In this document: positions 37,618 through 46,650 of the stretch, piece after piece
Layout of the letters: each line of letters starts with the position of its first letter
Numbering within the stretch: the stretch's first letter is position 1
NCBI RefSeq assembly: GCF_019933235.1
Contig: NZ_CP082945.1
Location: forward strand, 4,563,501-4,627,500
Direction of reading: 5' to 3'
Source of the DNA: Streptomyces angustmyceticus
Lineage (GTDB): Bacteria > Actinomycetota > Actinomycetes > Streptomycetales > Streptomycetaceae
DNA length: 64,000 nucleotides
Position numbers and translations under genes: made by a program
The notes under the pieces: model-generated
What the model was told of the DNA's origin: nothing
Database searches by the model: none
What the model saw: the letters and a program-made list of their open reading frames with translations, nothing else

Positions 37618-39324
37618 GTGAAGACAGCGATACTGGGACCGGCGCAGCGGGCCGAGGCGCTCGCCCGAATGGCGGAGCGGGAGCTGGACATTCTCGTGGT
37701 CGGCGCCGGAGTCGTCGGCGCGGGGACGGCGCTGGACGCCGCGACCCGCGGTCTGTCCACCGGACTCGTCGAGGCGCGGGACTGGGCGTCGGGCACGTCC
37801 AGCCGGTCGAGCAAGCTCATCCACGGCGGTCTGCGGTATCTGGAGATGCTGGACTTCGCGCTGGTGCGCGAGGCGCTGAAGGAGCGGGGGCTGCTGCTGG
37901 AGCGGCTGGCGCCGCATCTGGTCAAGCCGGTGCCGTTCCTGTATCCGCTGCAGCACAAGGGCTGGGAGCGGTGGTACGCGGGCACCGGTGTGGCGCTGTA
38001 CGACACGATGTCCATCTCGTCGGGGCACGGCCGCGGCCTGCCCCACCACCGGCACCTCTCGCACCGGCGGGCCCTGCAGGTCGCGCCCTGCCTGAAGAAG
38101 GACGCGCTGGTCGGCGCGCTGCAGTACTACGACGCGCAGATGGACGACGCGCGCTATGTGGCGACGATGGTGCGGACCGCGGCCGCCTACGACGCGCAGG
38201 TCGCCAACCGGGCGCGGGTGGTGGGTTTTCTGCGCGAGGGCGAGCGGGTGGTCGGCGCGCGGGTGCAGGACGTCGAGGGCGGCGGCGAGTACGAGATCCG
38301 GGCGCGGCAGGTCGTCAACGCCACCGGGGTGTGGACGGACGACACCCAGCGGCTGATCGGGGAGCGCGGGCAGTTCCACGTCCGCGCCTCGAAGGGCATC
38401 CACCTGGTCGTTCCCAAGGACCGGATCCATTCGACGACCGGGCTGATCCTGCGGACCGAGAAGAGCGTGCTGTTCGTCATCCCGTGGGGGCGGCACTGGA
38501 TCGTGGGCACGACGGACACGGACTGGGACCTGGACAAGGCGCACCCGGCGGCCTCCAGCGCGGACATCGACTATCTGCTGGAGCATGTGAACGCGGTGCT
38601 GGCGACCCCGCTGACCAGGGACGACGTGGAGGGGGTGTACGCGGGGCTGCGTCCGCTGCTGGCCGGGGAGTCGGACGCCACCAGCAAGCTGTCGCGGGAG
38701 CACACCGTCGCGCACCCGGTACCGGGGCTGGTCGTGGTCGCGGGCGGCAAGTACACGACGTACCGGGTGATGGCGAAGGACGCGGTGGACGAGGCGGTGC
38801 ACGGCCTCGACCAGAGGGTCGCGGAGAGCGTCACCGAGGACATTCCGCTGGTCGGGGCCGAGGGCTACCGGGCGCTGTGGAACGCGCGGGCCCGGATCGC
38901 GGCGCGCACCGGGCTCCATGTGGCGCGCATCGAGCATCTGTTGAACCGGTACGGCTCGCTCGCCGAGGAGCTGCTGGAGCTGGTGGTGGCCGATCCCTCC
39001 CTGGGCGAACCGCTGGCGGCCGCGGACGACTACCTGCGGGCCGAGGCGGTCTACGCCTGCACGCACGAGGGCGCCCGTCATCTCGACGACGTCCTGACCC
39101 GGCGCACCCGCATCTCCATCGAGACCTTCGACCGGGGCACCCGCAGCGCCCGCGAGGTCGCCGAGCTGATCGCGCCCGCGCTGGGCTGGGAGCGCGACCA
39201 GATCGAGAAGGAGATCACGCACTACCAGAAGCGGGTCGAGGCGGAACGCGAATCCCAGCGGCAGCCGGACGATCTGACGGCGGACGCGGCGCGGCTGGGG
39301 GCTCCGGACATCGTGCCGCTGTAG
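37618..39324 (+). CDS. glpD: Glycerol-3-phosphate dehydrogenase (FAD-dependent, aerobic type)
   Basis: Oxidises glycerol-3-phosphate to dihydroxyacetone phosphate and passes electrons to the membrane quinone pool. 568 aa from GTG 37618, behind GGGAGG. FAD motif ILVVGAGVVGAGTALDAATRG near residue 24. SGTSSRSSKLIHGGLRYLEMLDFALVREAL is diagnostic. VVNATGVWTDD, FVIPWGRHWIVGTTDTDWD and VVVAGGKYTTYRVMAKDAVD follow. The C-terminal helical domain (about 410-530) is the GlpD cap. No glpK or glpF is adjacent, so this copy stands alone. Confidence 0.96.
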   Translation: MKTAILGPAQRAEALARMAERELDILVVGAGVVGAGTALDAATRGLSTGLVEARDWASGTSSRSSKLIHGGLRYLEMLDFALVREALKERGLLLERLAPHLVKPVPFLYPLQHKGWERWYAGTGVALYDTMSISSGHGRGLPHHRHLSHRRALQVAPCLKKDALVGALQYYDAQMDDARYVATMVRTAAAYDAQVANRARVVGFLREGERVVGARVQDVEGGGEYEIRARQVVNATGVWTDDTQRLIGERGQFHVRASKGIHLVVPKDRIHSTTGLILRTEKSVLFVIPWGRHWIVGTTDTDWDLDKAHPAASSADIDYLLEHVNAVLATPLTRDDVEGVYAGLRPLLAGESDATSKLSREHTVAHPVPGLVVVAGGKYTTYRVMAKDAVDEAVHGLDQRVAESVTEDIPLVGAEGYRALWNARARIAARTGLHVARIEHLLNRYGSLAEELLELVVADPSLGEPLAAADDYLRAEAVYACTHEGARHLDDVLTRRTRISIETFDRGTRSAREVAELIAPALGWERDQIEKEITHYQKRVEAERESQRQPDDLTADAARLGAPDIVPL

Positions 39325-39334
39325 GCGCCGGGCC

Positions 39335-40570
39335 TCAGTGGTGCCGGGCCGCGCAGAACTCCGCGGTGAGCACCGCCGTGCCGTGCGCCGGGTCGGGCAG
39401 GGTGTCGGTGTTGACGCGGTAGCTGACGATGTGGCGGCCGTCGGCGGTGCCCGCGGTCCGGACGTAGGAGCCGTTGATCTCGCCGTCGTGGCCCCAGACG
39501 GTGACGCCGCAGGGCAGCCTGGTCGCGTACAGGCCGAGGCCGTAGGTGCCGCCGGTGGCCTTCTCGTCGCGTATCTCGGCCATCTGGCGCGGCGCCAGGA
39601 ACCGGCCGCGGAGCAGCGCGGAGAAGAAGCGGTTGAGGTCGCCGAGGGTGGTGACCATCTCGCCGGCCGCGCCCGCCCGGCTGGGGTCCAGGGACGTGGC
39701 GTCCACCCGCCGGTCGCCGGCCCGGGAGTACGCGCGGCCGTGCGGGCGGGGCAGCACCGGGTCGGTGCCGGGGAAGGAGGTGTGGCCGAGCCGGGCGGGG
39801 ACGAGGATGCGGCGGCGGATCTCGGTGGCGTACGGGTGCCCGGTGACCGCCCGGATGACCAGGCCGAGCACCAGGTAGTTGGTGTTGGAGTAGGAGTAGC
39901 GGGTGCCCGGGGCGGCCACCGGCGGGTGGCCGAGGGCGATCCGCAGCAGCTCGGCCGGGGTGTGGCTGTCGTAGCGGTGGGCGCCGAAGCCGGAGCCGAA
40001 GAGCTGTTCCGACAGCCGGGGGTCCCGGGTGTAGTTGAACAGGCCGCTGGTGTGGTCCAGCAGCTGGCGGATCGTCACGGTGCGCAGGGTGCTGCGGTCG
40101 CCGTCGCCCGCGGCCGGGACGCCGGGCGGGAGGTGGGCGGCGGCGCTGTCGTGCAGGGACAGCCTGCCCTCGGCGACGAGTTGCAGGACGACCGTCGCGA
40201 CCAGGGTCTTGGTGAGGCTGCCGGCCCGGAAGTGGTCCCGCGGGCCGATCGCGCGGCCGCTGCGCAGATCGGCCACGCCGGCCGTGGCGTAGCGCGCGGC
40301 GGGGTATCCGGCGCGGGTGGTGAGGGCGGCCGCGCCGGGCACGCCGTCGTCGACCAGGCGCTGCAGGGCGGGCCGGGTCGCCGCGGGCGGCCGTTCGGGT
40401 GCCCGGTGCGCGACGGGGGCCGGTCCTGACGGGCCGGCGCAGCCCGTCAGGAGGAGTGCGGCCAGCGCGGCCGGGGCACCCGAACGGACCAGGGCGCGGC
40501 GCCGGCCGGTGACCGGGGGCGCGGGCGGGGGCGCGGGGGTCGTGGCCGGGCGTGGCGAGCGCTTGCGCAT
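39335..40570 (-). CDS. Serine hydrolase / beta-lactamase-fold lipoprotein
   Basis: Class C beta-lactamase-like or D-alanyl-D-alanine carboxypeptidase-like enzyme outside the cell. 411 aa. Lipoprotein signal: RRRALVRSG, hydrophobic core, LLLTGC lipobox at about residue 43. Catalytic SxxK in RAGSLTKTLVATVVLQL, YxN in YSYSNTNYLVLGLVIRAVTG, and HDG (in VWGHDGEINGSY) in place of the KTG box, as in this family. Substrate unknown. It converges on glpD with 10 bases between stops and is divergent from the kinase gene. Confidence 0.92.
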   Translation of the reverse strand: MRKRSPRPATTPAPPPAPPVTGRRRALVRSGAPAALAALLLTGCAGPSGPAPVAHRAPERPPAATRPALQRLVDDGVPGAAALTTRAGYPAARYATAGVADLRSGRAIGPRDHFRAGSLTKTLVATVVLQLVAEGRLSLHDSAAAHLPPGVPAAGDGDRSTLRTVTIRQLLDHTSGLFNYTRDPRLSEQLFGSGFGAHRYDSHTPAELLRIALGHPPVAAPGTRYSYSNTNYLVLGLVIRAVTGHPYATEIRRRILVPARLGHTSFPGTDPVLPRPHGRAYSRAGDRRVDATSLDPSRAGAAGEMVTTLGDLNRFFSALLRGRFLAPRQMAEIRDEKATGGTYGLGLYATRLPCGVTVWGHDGEINGSYVRTAGTADGRHIVSYRVNTDTLPDPAHGTAVLTAEFCAARHH

Positions 40571-40759
40571 CGTGACTCCCGTTCGTCGGGGCCATCATGA
40601 CGGGTGTGCGGTGGCGTTCGGCACAGACCCGGGCCTTCCGCATGGCCGTGGATGAGGGAGAATGAAGGCTCTGCCAGGGTGGGTTGTCCGAGTTGGGCCA
40701 GTTTGGTGATCGATGGGACGTCGAAGCTGCCAACTCGGCTGGATTGCAGAGGGGATTCA

Positions 40760-42910
40760 GTGGGCGACGAGGTCGAGATGGACGGCAAAGGGGGCAGGCT
40801 GCTCGCCGGGCGGTACCGGCTCGCCGATGTTCTCGGCCGGGGCGGCATGGGCACCGTGTGGCGGGCACGCGACGAGGTCCTGGGCCGCACGGTCGCGGTC
40901 AAGGAGCTGCGCTTCCCGGGCGGGGTCGAGGAGGACGAGAAGCGCCGCCTGATCACCCGCACGCTGCGCGAGGCCAAGGCGATCGCCCGGATCCGCAACA
41001 ACGGCGCGGTGACGGTCTATGACGTGGTCGACGAGGACGACCGCCCGTGGATCGTGATGGAGCTGGTCGAGGGCCGCTCGCTGGCCGAGGTCGTCCGCGA
41101 CGACGGCCCGCTCACCCCGCGCCGCGCCGCCGAGGTCGGCCTGGTGGTGCTCGACGTGCTGCGCGCCGCGCACGCCGAGGGCATCCTGCACCGCGATGTG
41201 AAGCCGTCCAACGTCCTGATCTCCGACGACGGCCGGGTCGTGCTGACCGACTTCGGCATCGCCCAGGTCGAGGGCGACCCCTCCGTGACCTCGACCGGCA
41301 TGCTCGTCGGCGCCCCCTCCTACATCTCCCCCGAGCGCGCCCGCGGCCACAAGCCGGGCCCGCCCGCCGACATGTGGTCGCTGGGCGGTCTGCTCTACGC
41401 CTGCGTCGAGGGCGTTCCGCCGTACGACAAGGGCTCCGCGATCGCCACGCTGACCGCGGTGATGACCGAGCCCGTCGAGCCGCCGAAGAGCGCCGGCGAG
41501 CTGGAAGAGGTCATCTACGGCCTGCTGGTGAAGGACCCGGCGGCCCGGCTCGACGACGCCGGTGCGCGGGCGCTGCTGGAGGACGTGCTCCAGGCCCCCG
41601 AGGCGAAGACGCCGGAGCCCCCGATGGACGCGACCCGGGCGATGGCGCTGCCGACGGTGCCCCGGGAGCGGGCGGAGCCGAAGCCCAAGGCCAAGCCGAA
41701 GCAGAAGCCCGCCGCGAAGGCGCGGCCGGCGAAGACCGCCGCCGCGCCGGTGGCGAAGCCGGCGGCCGGGAAGACGGGCACGTCCGAGGCCGGCGCGGCG
41801 GGCGCCGCCGCGTCCGCAAAGGCCGGCACGGGCAAGGCCGGCACGGCCACGGCCGGTGCCGCCTCCGCCGCCGCGGCGAAGACGCCGGCGCGGACCGAGC
41901 GCCCGCAGCAGAAGGCGGCCGCCGCCACGGCCGAGGAGACGACCGGCCCCGGCCGGACGGAGACGGACCGTACGGACACCGCCGCCGCGGACCGCCCCGC
42001 GGGCGCCCGCCCCGGGTTCGACGCCGAGGCCGCCAAGGAGCGGCTGCGCGGCGCCCTGCAGACCGTCCGCGGCGCCGCCGCCGCGATGGCGGCCCGCGCG
42101 GACTCCGGCTCCGGTGACGGCAGCCGCCCGGCGACGCGCGCGTCGGTGACCGACGTCGTCCCGCGCCGGACGCTGATCGTGGTGGCCGTGGTCGTCGTCC
42201 TGGCCGTGCTGGGCACGATCCTGGCCGTCTCCCTGGGCGGTGACGACGCGACGGGCAAGAGCGGCAAGTCGTCCGGCAAGCAGGACAAGGCGACGTCCGC
42301 GAGCCGGGCGAAGCCCTCGGCGGACGCGGCCGACGCGAGCGGGGACGAGGCCAAGGGCCAGGACGCGTCGAGCCCGCAGCCGCCGCCGAACCTCACCCCC
42401 GCCGAGGACACGGGCGGCAAGGACGGCGACGGCGGCAAGGGCGGCAAGGACCTGCCGGGCGGCTTCACCCAGGTCACCAACGGCAGGTTCCACTTCCGTA
42501 TGGCGATGCCCGAGGGCTTCCACCAGACGGGCACGGCGGGGGAGGGCTCCGGCGCCATATACAGCGCGTCGGGCGGCTTCCCGCGCATCCAGATCGACTA
42601 CAACGCCAAGCCCGGCGACGACGCGGCGGCCTCGTGGCGCAGCCTGGAGCCGGCCGTGCGCTCCTCCAGCGAGGACTACCACTTCATCGGCATCAAGCCG
42701 GTGAAGTGGCGGGACTACCCGACCGTCGCCGACTGGTCGTTCACCCGCCGGCAGAGCGGCGAGAAGGTACGGGTCCTCGACCGCGGCTTCCGCGCCGACG
42801 ACGACCACGGCTACGCCATCATGATCACCTGCAAGGCGGACGCCTGGTCGGACAAGCCCTGCCAGCAGATGATCAAGACCGCGTTCAAGACCTTCGCGCT
42901 GAAGGACTGA
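40760..42910 (+). CDS. Transmembrane serine/threonine protein kinase (Hanks type)
   Basis: 716 aa from GTG 40760, with GAGGGG upstream. The cytoplasmic kinase domain covers about residues 18-290: Gly loop LGRGGMGTVWRA (25-36), Lys48 in TVAVKEL, HRDVKPSN with Asp146, DFG Asp164 in TDFGIAQVE, then SYISPERARG. An Ala/Pro/Lys-rich linker (about 300-465) follows, one membrane helix (about 471-493), a charged linker and an extracytoplasmic domain (about 566-716) with a pair of Cys. No PASTA repeats, so the ligand is not muropeptide by the usual route. The next gene has the same architecture but a dead kinase domain. Confidence 0.94.
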   Translation: MGDEVEMDGKGGRLLAGRYRLADVLGRGGMGTVWRARDEVLGRTVAVKELRFPGGVEEDEKRRLITRTLREAKAIARIRNNGAVTVYDVVDEDDRPWIVMELVEGRSLAEVVRDDGPLTPRRAAEVGLVVLDVLRAAHAEGILHRDVKPSNVLISDDGRVVLTDFGIAQVEGDPSVTSTGMLVGAPSYISPERARGHKPGPPADMWSLGGLLYACVEGVPPYDKGSAIATLTAVMTEPVEPPKSAGELEEVIYGLLVKDPAARLDDAGARALLEDVLQAPEAKTPEPPMDATRAMALPTVPRERAEPKPKAKPKQKPAAKARPAKTAAAPVAKPAAGKTGTSEAGAAGAAASAKAGTGKAGTATAGAASAAAAKTPARTERPQQKAAAATAEETTGPGRTETDRTDTAAADRPAGARPGFDAEAAKERLRGALQTVRGAAAAMAARADSGSGDGSRPATRASVTDVVPRRTLIVVAVVVVLAVLGTILAVSLGGDDATGKSGKSSGKQDKATSASRAKPSADAADASGDEAKGQDASSPQPPPNLTPAEDTGGKDGDGGKGGKDLPGGFTQVTNGRFHFRMAMPEGFHQTGTAGEGSGAIYSASGGFPRIQIDYNAKPGDDAAASWRSLEPAVRSSSEDYHFIGIKPVKWRDYPTVADWSFTRRQSGEKVRVLDRGFRADDDHGYAIMITCKADAWSDKPCQQMIKTAFKTFALKD

Positions 42911-43150
42911 GCGGGGCGGCGGACGCGGGGCCCGGGTGCGGGGCCAGGGTGCGGGCCGTGCGGAGGGCACCGGTCGCGCGTCGTTGCGCCGAGCGGGCCG
43001 CAAGCGGCGATGCGGGCACGTATCGTAAGACCGCGAAGACCGTACGCATCCGCATTCGGCGGAAAGACGACCGGAAGTGACCGTTGGCGCCGACGCCGGC
43101 GGGCGGCTCCGGCGCGACGGTAGACACAGCGCGCGCTGCGGGGAGGCGTC

Positions 43151-45409
43151 GTGGACGAGTACGCGGGAAGGGTGCTCGCCGAGCGATACCGCCTGCCGTT
43201 GCGGCCCCTCGGCGACGACGACTTCACCGAGACCCGGGCGTTCGACACCTTCAGCGGCCAGGAGGTGCTGGTCCGTCAGGTGCCGCTGCCGGAGGTCGTC
43301 GAGGCGGAGGTCGTGGGCGCACCGGCGGCGGGTCCCGGCGAACGGGGCACGGGCGGCGGCCGCTTCGGCGCCGCGCGGGTGACGGCCGGGTTGCCGGCGG
43401 GGAAGGCTGACCGCAGTCCCGCCGACCCCACCGTGCGCCGCGCGCTGGACGCCGCGACGACGGCCGCGCAGCTGGCCGACCACCCGCGGCTGGAGCAGGT
43501 CTTCGACGCCTTCGCCCAGGACGGCAGCCTCTGGATCGTCGCGGAGCTGCTCACCGCCCGCCCGCTGTCCGCGCTGCTGGCCGAGCGGCCGCTGTCCCCG
43601 CACCGGGCCGCGGAGATCGCCGCGGACCTGCTGACCGCGCTGCGGGTGCTGCACGCCAACGGCTGGCTGCACCGCAACATCACCGCCCGTACCGTCCTGG
43701 TCTGCGACGACGGCCGGGCCATCCTGACCGGCCTGGCCGCGGGCGCGGCCCAGGAGGCGCTGTGCGGCTACGACTCGCCCGCCGCGGCCGGGGCGCCACG
43801 GGACCGGGCCGCCGCGGACGGACCGGCAGGGGACGGGCCGGAGGCCGACGGGCCCGCCGCCAGGACCTCGCTGACCAAGCCCGTGCCCGGCGACGACGCC
43901 CCGTACGGCCGGCCCTCCGCCGGGCTCGCCGCCGAGCGGGCGCGGCAGGCGCGGCTGACCGCCATCGGCCCGGTCACCGAGCGCTGGGCGCCCGAGCAGG
44001 CCGGACCGGTGCACGAGAACTGGCAGTTGGCGCCGCCGGTCGGCCCGGCCACCGACCTGTGGGCCGTCGGCGCGCTGCTCTACCGCAGCGTGCAGGGGCA
44101 GCCGCCGTTCCCGGAGGACAGCGTCACCGAACTGGCGCAGCTGGTCTGCTCGCAGCCGCCGGCGGTCGCCGAGGAGTGCGGGGCGCTGCGTCCGGTCGTG
44201 GAGTCCCTGCTGCGCCAGGACCCCGCCGACCGCCCGGATTTCGAGGAGCTGAGCGGCTGGCTGCGCTCGCTGATCCGTACGGCGCCGGAGCCGGAGGCCG
44301 GCAGCCTGCTGGTGACGGTGCCGGCGTCGCAGGGCGCCGATCCGGGGCGGCTGCCGATCGTGCGGCGCCGCGGTGAACTCGTCCGCAAGGGGCGCCACAA
44401 GAAGACCCGGGCATCGCGGCGCGCGCGGCCGCAGCCGGCACCGGCCGCCGTCGGGGCGGACCGGGCGCCGGCCGCCGCGGCCGCCCCGCCCGTCCCCGAG
44501 GCGCCGGAGCGGTCCGCGCCGCACGCTCCGGCGCCCCGTCCGCCGCGCCCCCCGAAGCAGCCGGGGCCGCTGGGTCAGCCCGCGCCGGTCCGGGCGGAGC
44601 GGCCCGCCGAGCCGTTCGCCGGGGCCGCCGGGGACGCGGACCGGGACCCGTACGAACAGCAGACGCTGGGCCAGGTCGGGCTGGCCTCCGGGCCGCGCCA
44701 GGGGCACCCGGCGCGCGCCCCGCGCCGCCTCGGCCGGCTGCTGCTCACCGTGGTCCTGCTCCTCCTCGTCGGCGCGGTCGTCTACGCGCTGGCGTTCCTG
44801 CCCGGCGCCGGGCGGGACAAGGGGGCCGGCGGGCGCGGCGCGGAGCGTGCGAGCACCTCGGGCGCGGCGCCCGGCACCGGGCCCACACCGTCCGCCGGCC
44901 CGGAGAAGGGCGACGGCGGGGCCCCCGGCGCGCCGCCGGCGACCCGGCCGACCGGTGCCGCCGACGGCTACGAGGTCCGCCGCGACCCCGGGGGCTTCCA
45001 GATCGCGGTCCGCAAGGACTGGCAGCGGCGCGGGGCGAACGACCGGCGCCAGGTGCGGTACGTCGGCGGGGACTTCGAGCTGGTGGTGGTGCCGGGCCGG
45101 GACACCACGGCGCACTCCGGCACCGACCCCATGGCGTACATGCAGGACAAGGAGCCCGAGCTGGCCCCGTACCGCTCCTCCGGGTGGGCGTCGGCCTCCG
45201 GTCTGCAGCGGATCGACGTCGGGAAGACGGCGATGGCCGAGGGCACCTTCTCCTGGCGGGACGGCAGCGGCCGCGAGGTGTACGTGCGCAACCTCGCGAT
45301 GATCCACAACGGCCGCTACCACCTCGTCCTCGTCATCGGCCCGGACAGCGGCCGGCACGAGGTGGACAAGCTCTACGAGCAGGCGACGAGCAGCTACCGG
45401 CCGCGCTGA
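43151..45409 (+). CDS. Transmembrane pseudokinase (protein-kinase fold lacking catalytic residues)
   Basis: 752 aa from GTG 43151, behind GGGGAGGC. The N-terminal ~380 residues follow the kinase plan but every catalytic element is changed. There is no Gly-rich loop. The VAVK Lys is Arg42 (VLVRQV). HRD is HRN (LHRNITARTVLV, Asn176), and DFG is replaced by TGLA (Gly194). The C-lobe element DLWAVGALLYRSVQGQPPFPE is retained. A long Ala/Pro/Arg linker, one membrane helix (about 530-552) and a ~135-residue extracytoplasmic domain follow, resembling the upstream kinase. Likely a scaffold or regulatory partner of that kinase. Confidence 0.88.
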   Translation: MDEYAGRVLAERYRLPLRPLGDDDFTETRAFDTFSGQEVLVRQVPLPEVVEAEVVGAPAAGPGERGTGGGRFGAARVTAGLPAGKADRSPADPTVRRALDAATTAAQLADHPRLEQVFDAFAQDGSLWIVAELLTARPLSALLAERPLSPHRAAEIAADLLTALRVLHANGWLHRNITARTVLVCDDGRAILTGLAAGAAQEALCGYDSPAAAGAPRDRAAADGPAGDGPEADGPAARTSLTKPVPGDDAPYGRPSAGLAAERARQARLTAIGPVTERWAPEQAGPVHENWQLAPPVGPATDLWAVGALLYRSVQGQPPFPEDSVTELAQLVCSQPPAVAEECGALRPVVESLLRQDPADRPDFEELSGWLRSLIRTAPEPEAGSLLVTVPASQGADPGRLPIVRRRGELVRKGRHKKTRASRRARPQPAPAAVGADRAPAAAAAPPVPEAPERSAPHAPAPRPPRPPKQPGPLGQPAPVRAERPAEPFAGAAGDADRDPYEQQTLGQVGLASGPRQGHPARAPRRLGRLLLTVVLLLLVGAVVYALAFLPGAGRDKGAGGRGAERASTSGAAPGTGPTPSAGPEKGDGGAPGAPPATRPTGAADGYEVRRDPGGFQIAVRKDWQRRGANDRRQVRYVGGDFELVVVPGRDTTAHSGTDPMAYMQDKEPELAPYRSSGWASASGLQRIDVGKTAMAEGTFSWRDGSGREVYVRNLAMIHNGRYHLVLVIGPDSGRHEVDKLYEQATSSYRPR

Positions 45410-45431
45410 GGCGGCCGGGCGGCGGGGCCCG

Positions 45432-46613
45432 TCACCGGCTCAACTCCCGCTCCAGCGGGGTCCGGAAGCGCGGGGTGACGCGGACGTCCCCGATCCAGTC
45501 CGTCAGCCGGGCCGCCTCGGCCGCCACCGCGGCGGCCGCCTCGCCGCCGCTGTCCGCCAGCCGCCAGACGATCTCGCCGTCCGCGCGCTGGGCCCAGCCG
45601 CCGATGATCCGGCCGCACCACCACACCGTCGGCCCGATGTTGCCGCTGCGGTCGAAGAGCTGCGGTACGCGGGCCGGGTCGAGGTACCAGTCGCGGGCCT
45701 TCCAGCCCATCGCGGTGGGGTCGAGGCCGGGCAGCAGGGCGGCCCAGGGGGCGGGGGCGGCGACCGGTTCGAGGTCGTCGGGCAGCGCGACGCCGGGGGC
45801 GCCGTCGTCCAGGTCCACCTCGACGGCCCCGACGGCGGCCAGGGCCTGCCGGGTCGCGGTGAGCGTCCACCCCGTCCACCACGTGAGGTCCTCGACGGTC
45901 GCCGGGCCGTACGCGGCGAGCCAGCGGCGGGCGAGGGCGGCGCGCGCCTCGGGGGCCGGCGGCGCGGGCAGTTCGGCGAACGCGGTGCCCGGCCGCCAGC
46001 GGAAGGAGCTGCTGGTCCAGCCGCCGCGCGGGCGTCCGCGCCGGATGCGGCCCTCGGCGGCCAGGGTCCGCAGGATGCGGCTGGAGACGGCGACCGTGGC
46101 CTGGTACGGCTTGCCGGGGGAGTTCACGACGGTCTCGCGCAGGTCGGGCACCTCGGCGGCGAGTTCGGCGGCGGTGGCCTCGCCGTGGGCGCGCAGCGCG
46201 GCCAGCGTCCGCGCCTCGACGTCGGCCAGCCGCCGCTCGTCCCAGCCCGGGGCGCCCTCGGTGAGCCACTTGAGCGTGCCCGCCCGCTCCTTGGCGGCGA
46301 TCGCCCGCGCGGTGGACGAGACGACGACCGGGGTCAGTGCGGCGCCGACCGCGAAGAGGGTGCGGCGCATGCACAGCAGCCGGACCAGTGATCCGTCGTC
46401 GTACAGCGCGCGTTCCACCGCGGCCGGGTCCGGGGCGGCCAGCCGGGCGCAGGCCGCCAGATGGACCGTCGCCGGGTCGCTGGCGTGCAGCGCCACGACC
46501 GCGTCGGCGACCTCCTCGCTGCGGGCGGCGCGGTGCGCGGGCGCGAGCAACTGCCGCCGTCCGAGGCGGGCACGGCGTTGGGCGGTGTCGATACGGGGGC
46601 GCGAGCGGGTCAT
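45432..46613 (-). CDS. Winged-helix DNA-binding protein, AlkZ/YcaQ-like (HTH_42)
   Basis: 393 aa from ATG 46613. The family contains DNA glycosylases such as AlkZ that unhook alkylated or cross-linked bases, as well as uncharacterised members. Visible features: ALHASDPATVHLAACARL, YDDGSLVRLLCMRRTLFAV (family signature near residue 60), and three tandem winged-helix-like stretches, e.g. EVPDLRETVVNSPGKPYQATVAVSSRILRTLAAEGRIRRG. The AlkZ catalytic Gln-x-Gln could not be placed with certainty. In Streptomyces some AlkZ-like proteins are self-resistance enzymes, but no biosynthetic cluster is visible here. Confidence 0.82.
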   Translation of the reverse strand: MTRSRPRIDTAQRRARLGRRQLLAPAHRAARSEEVADAVVALHASDPATVHLAACARLAAPDPAAVERALYDDGSLVRLLCMRRTLFAVGAALTPVVVSSTARAIAAKERAGTLKWLTEGAPGWDERRLADVEARTLAALRAHGEATAAELAAEVPDLRETVVNSPGKPYQATVAVSSRILRTLAAEGRIRRGRPRGGWTSSSFRWRPGTAFAELPAPPAPEARAALARRWLAAYGPATVEDLTWWTGWTLTATRQALAAVGAVEVDLDDGAPGVALPDDLEPVAAPAPWAALLPGLDPTAMGWKARDWYLDPARVPQLFDRSGNIGPTVWWCGRIIGGWAQRADGEIVWRLADSGGEAAAAVAAEAARLTDWIGDVRVTPRFRTPLERELSR

Positions 46614-46650
46614 ACGGTGACGGTACGGGGCGGGTAGGACAGGTGGTGTC

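Noticed and set aside
40757-45358. 1533-aa open frame on the minus strand
   Set aside because: Mirror of the kinase and pseudokinase genes; long antisense frames are expected at this GC content. Composition is Arg/Leu/Gly-biased and no domain is recognisable.
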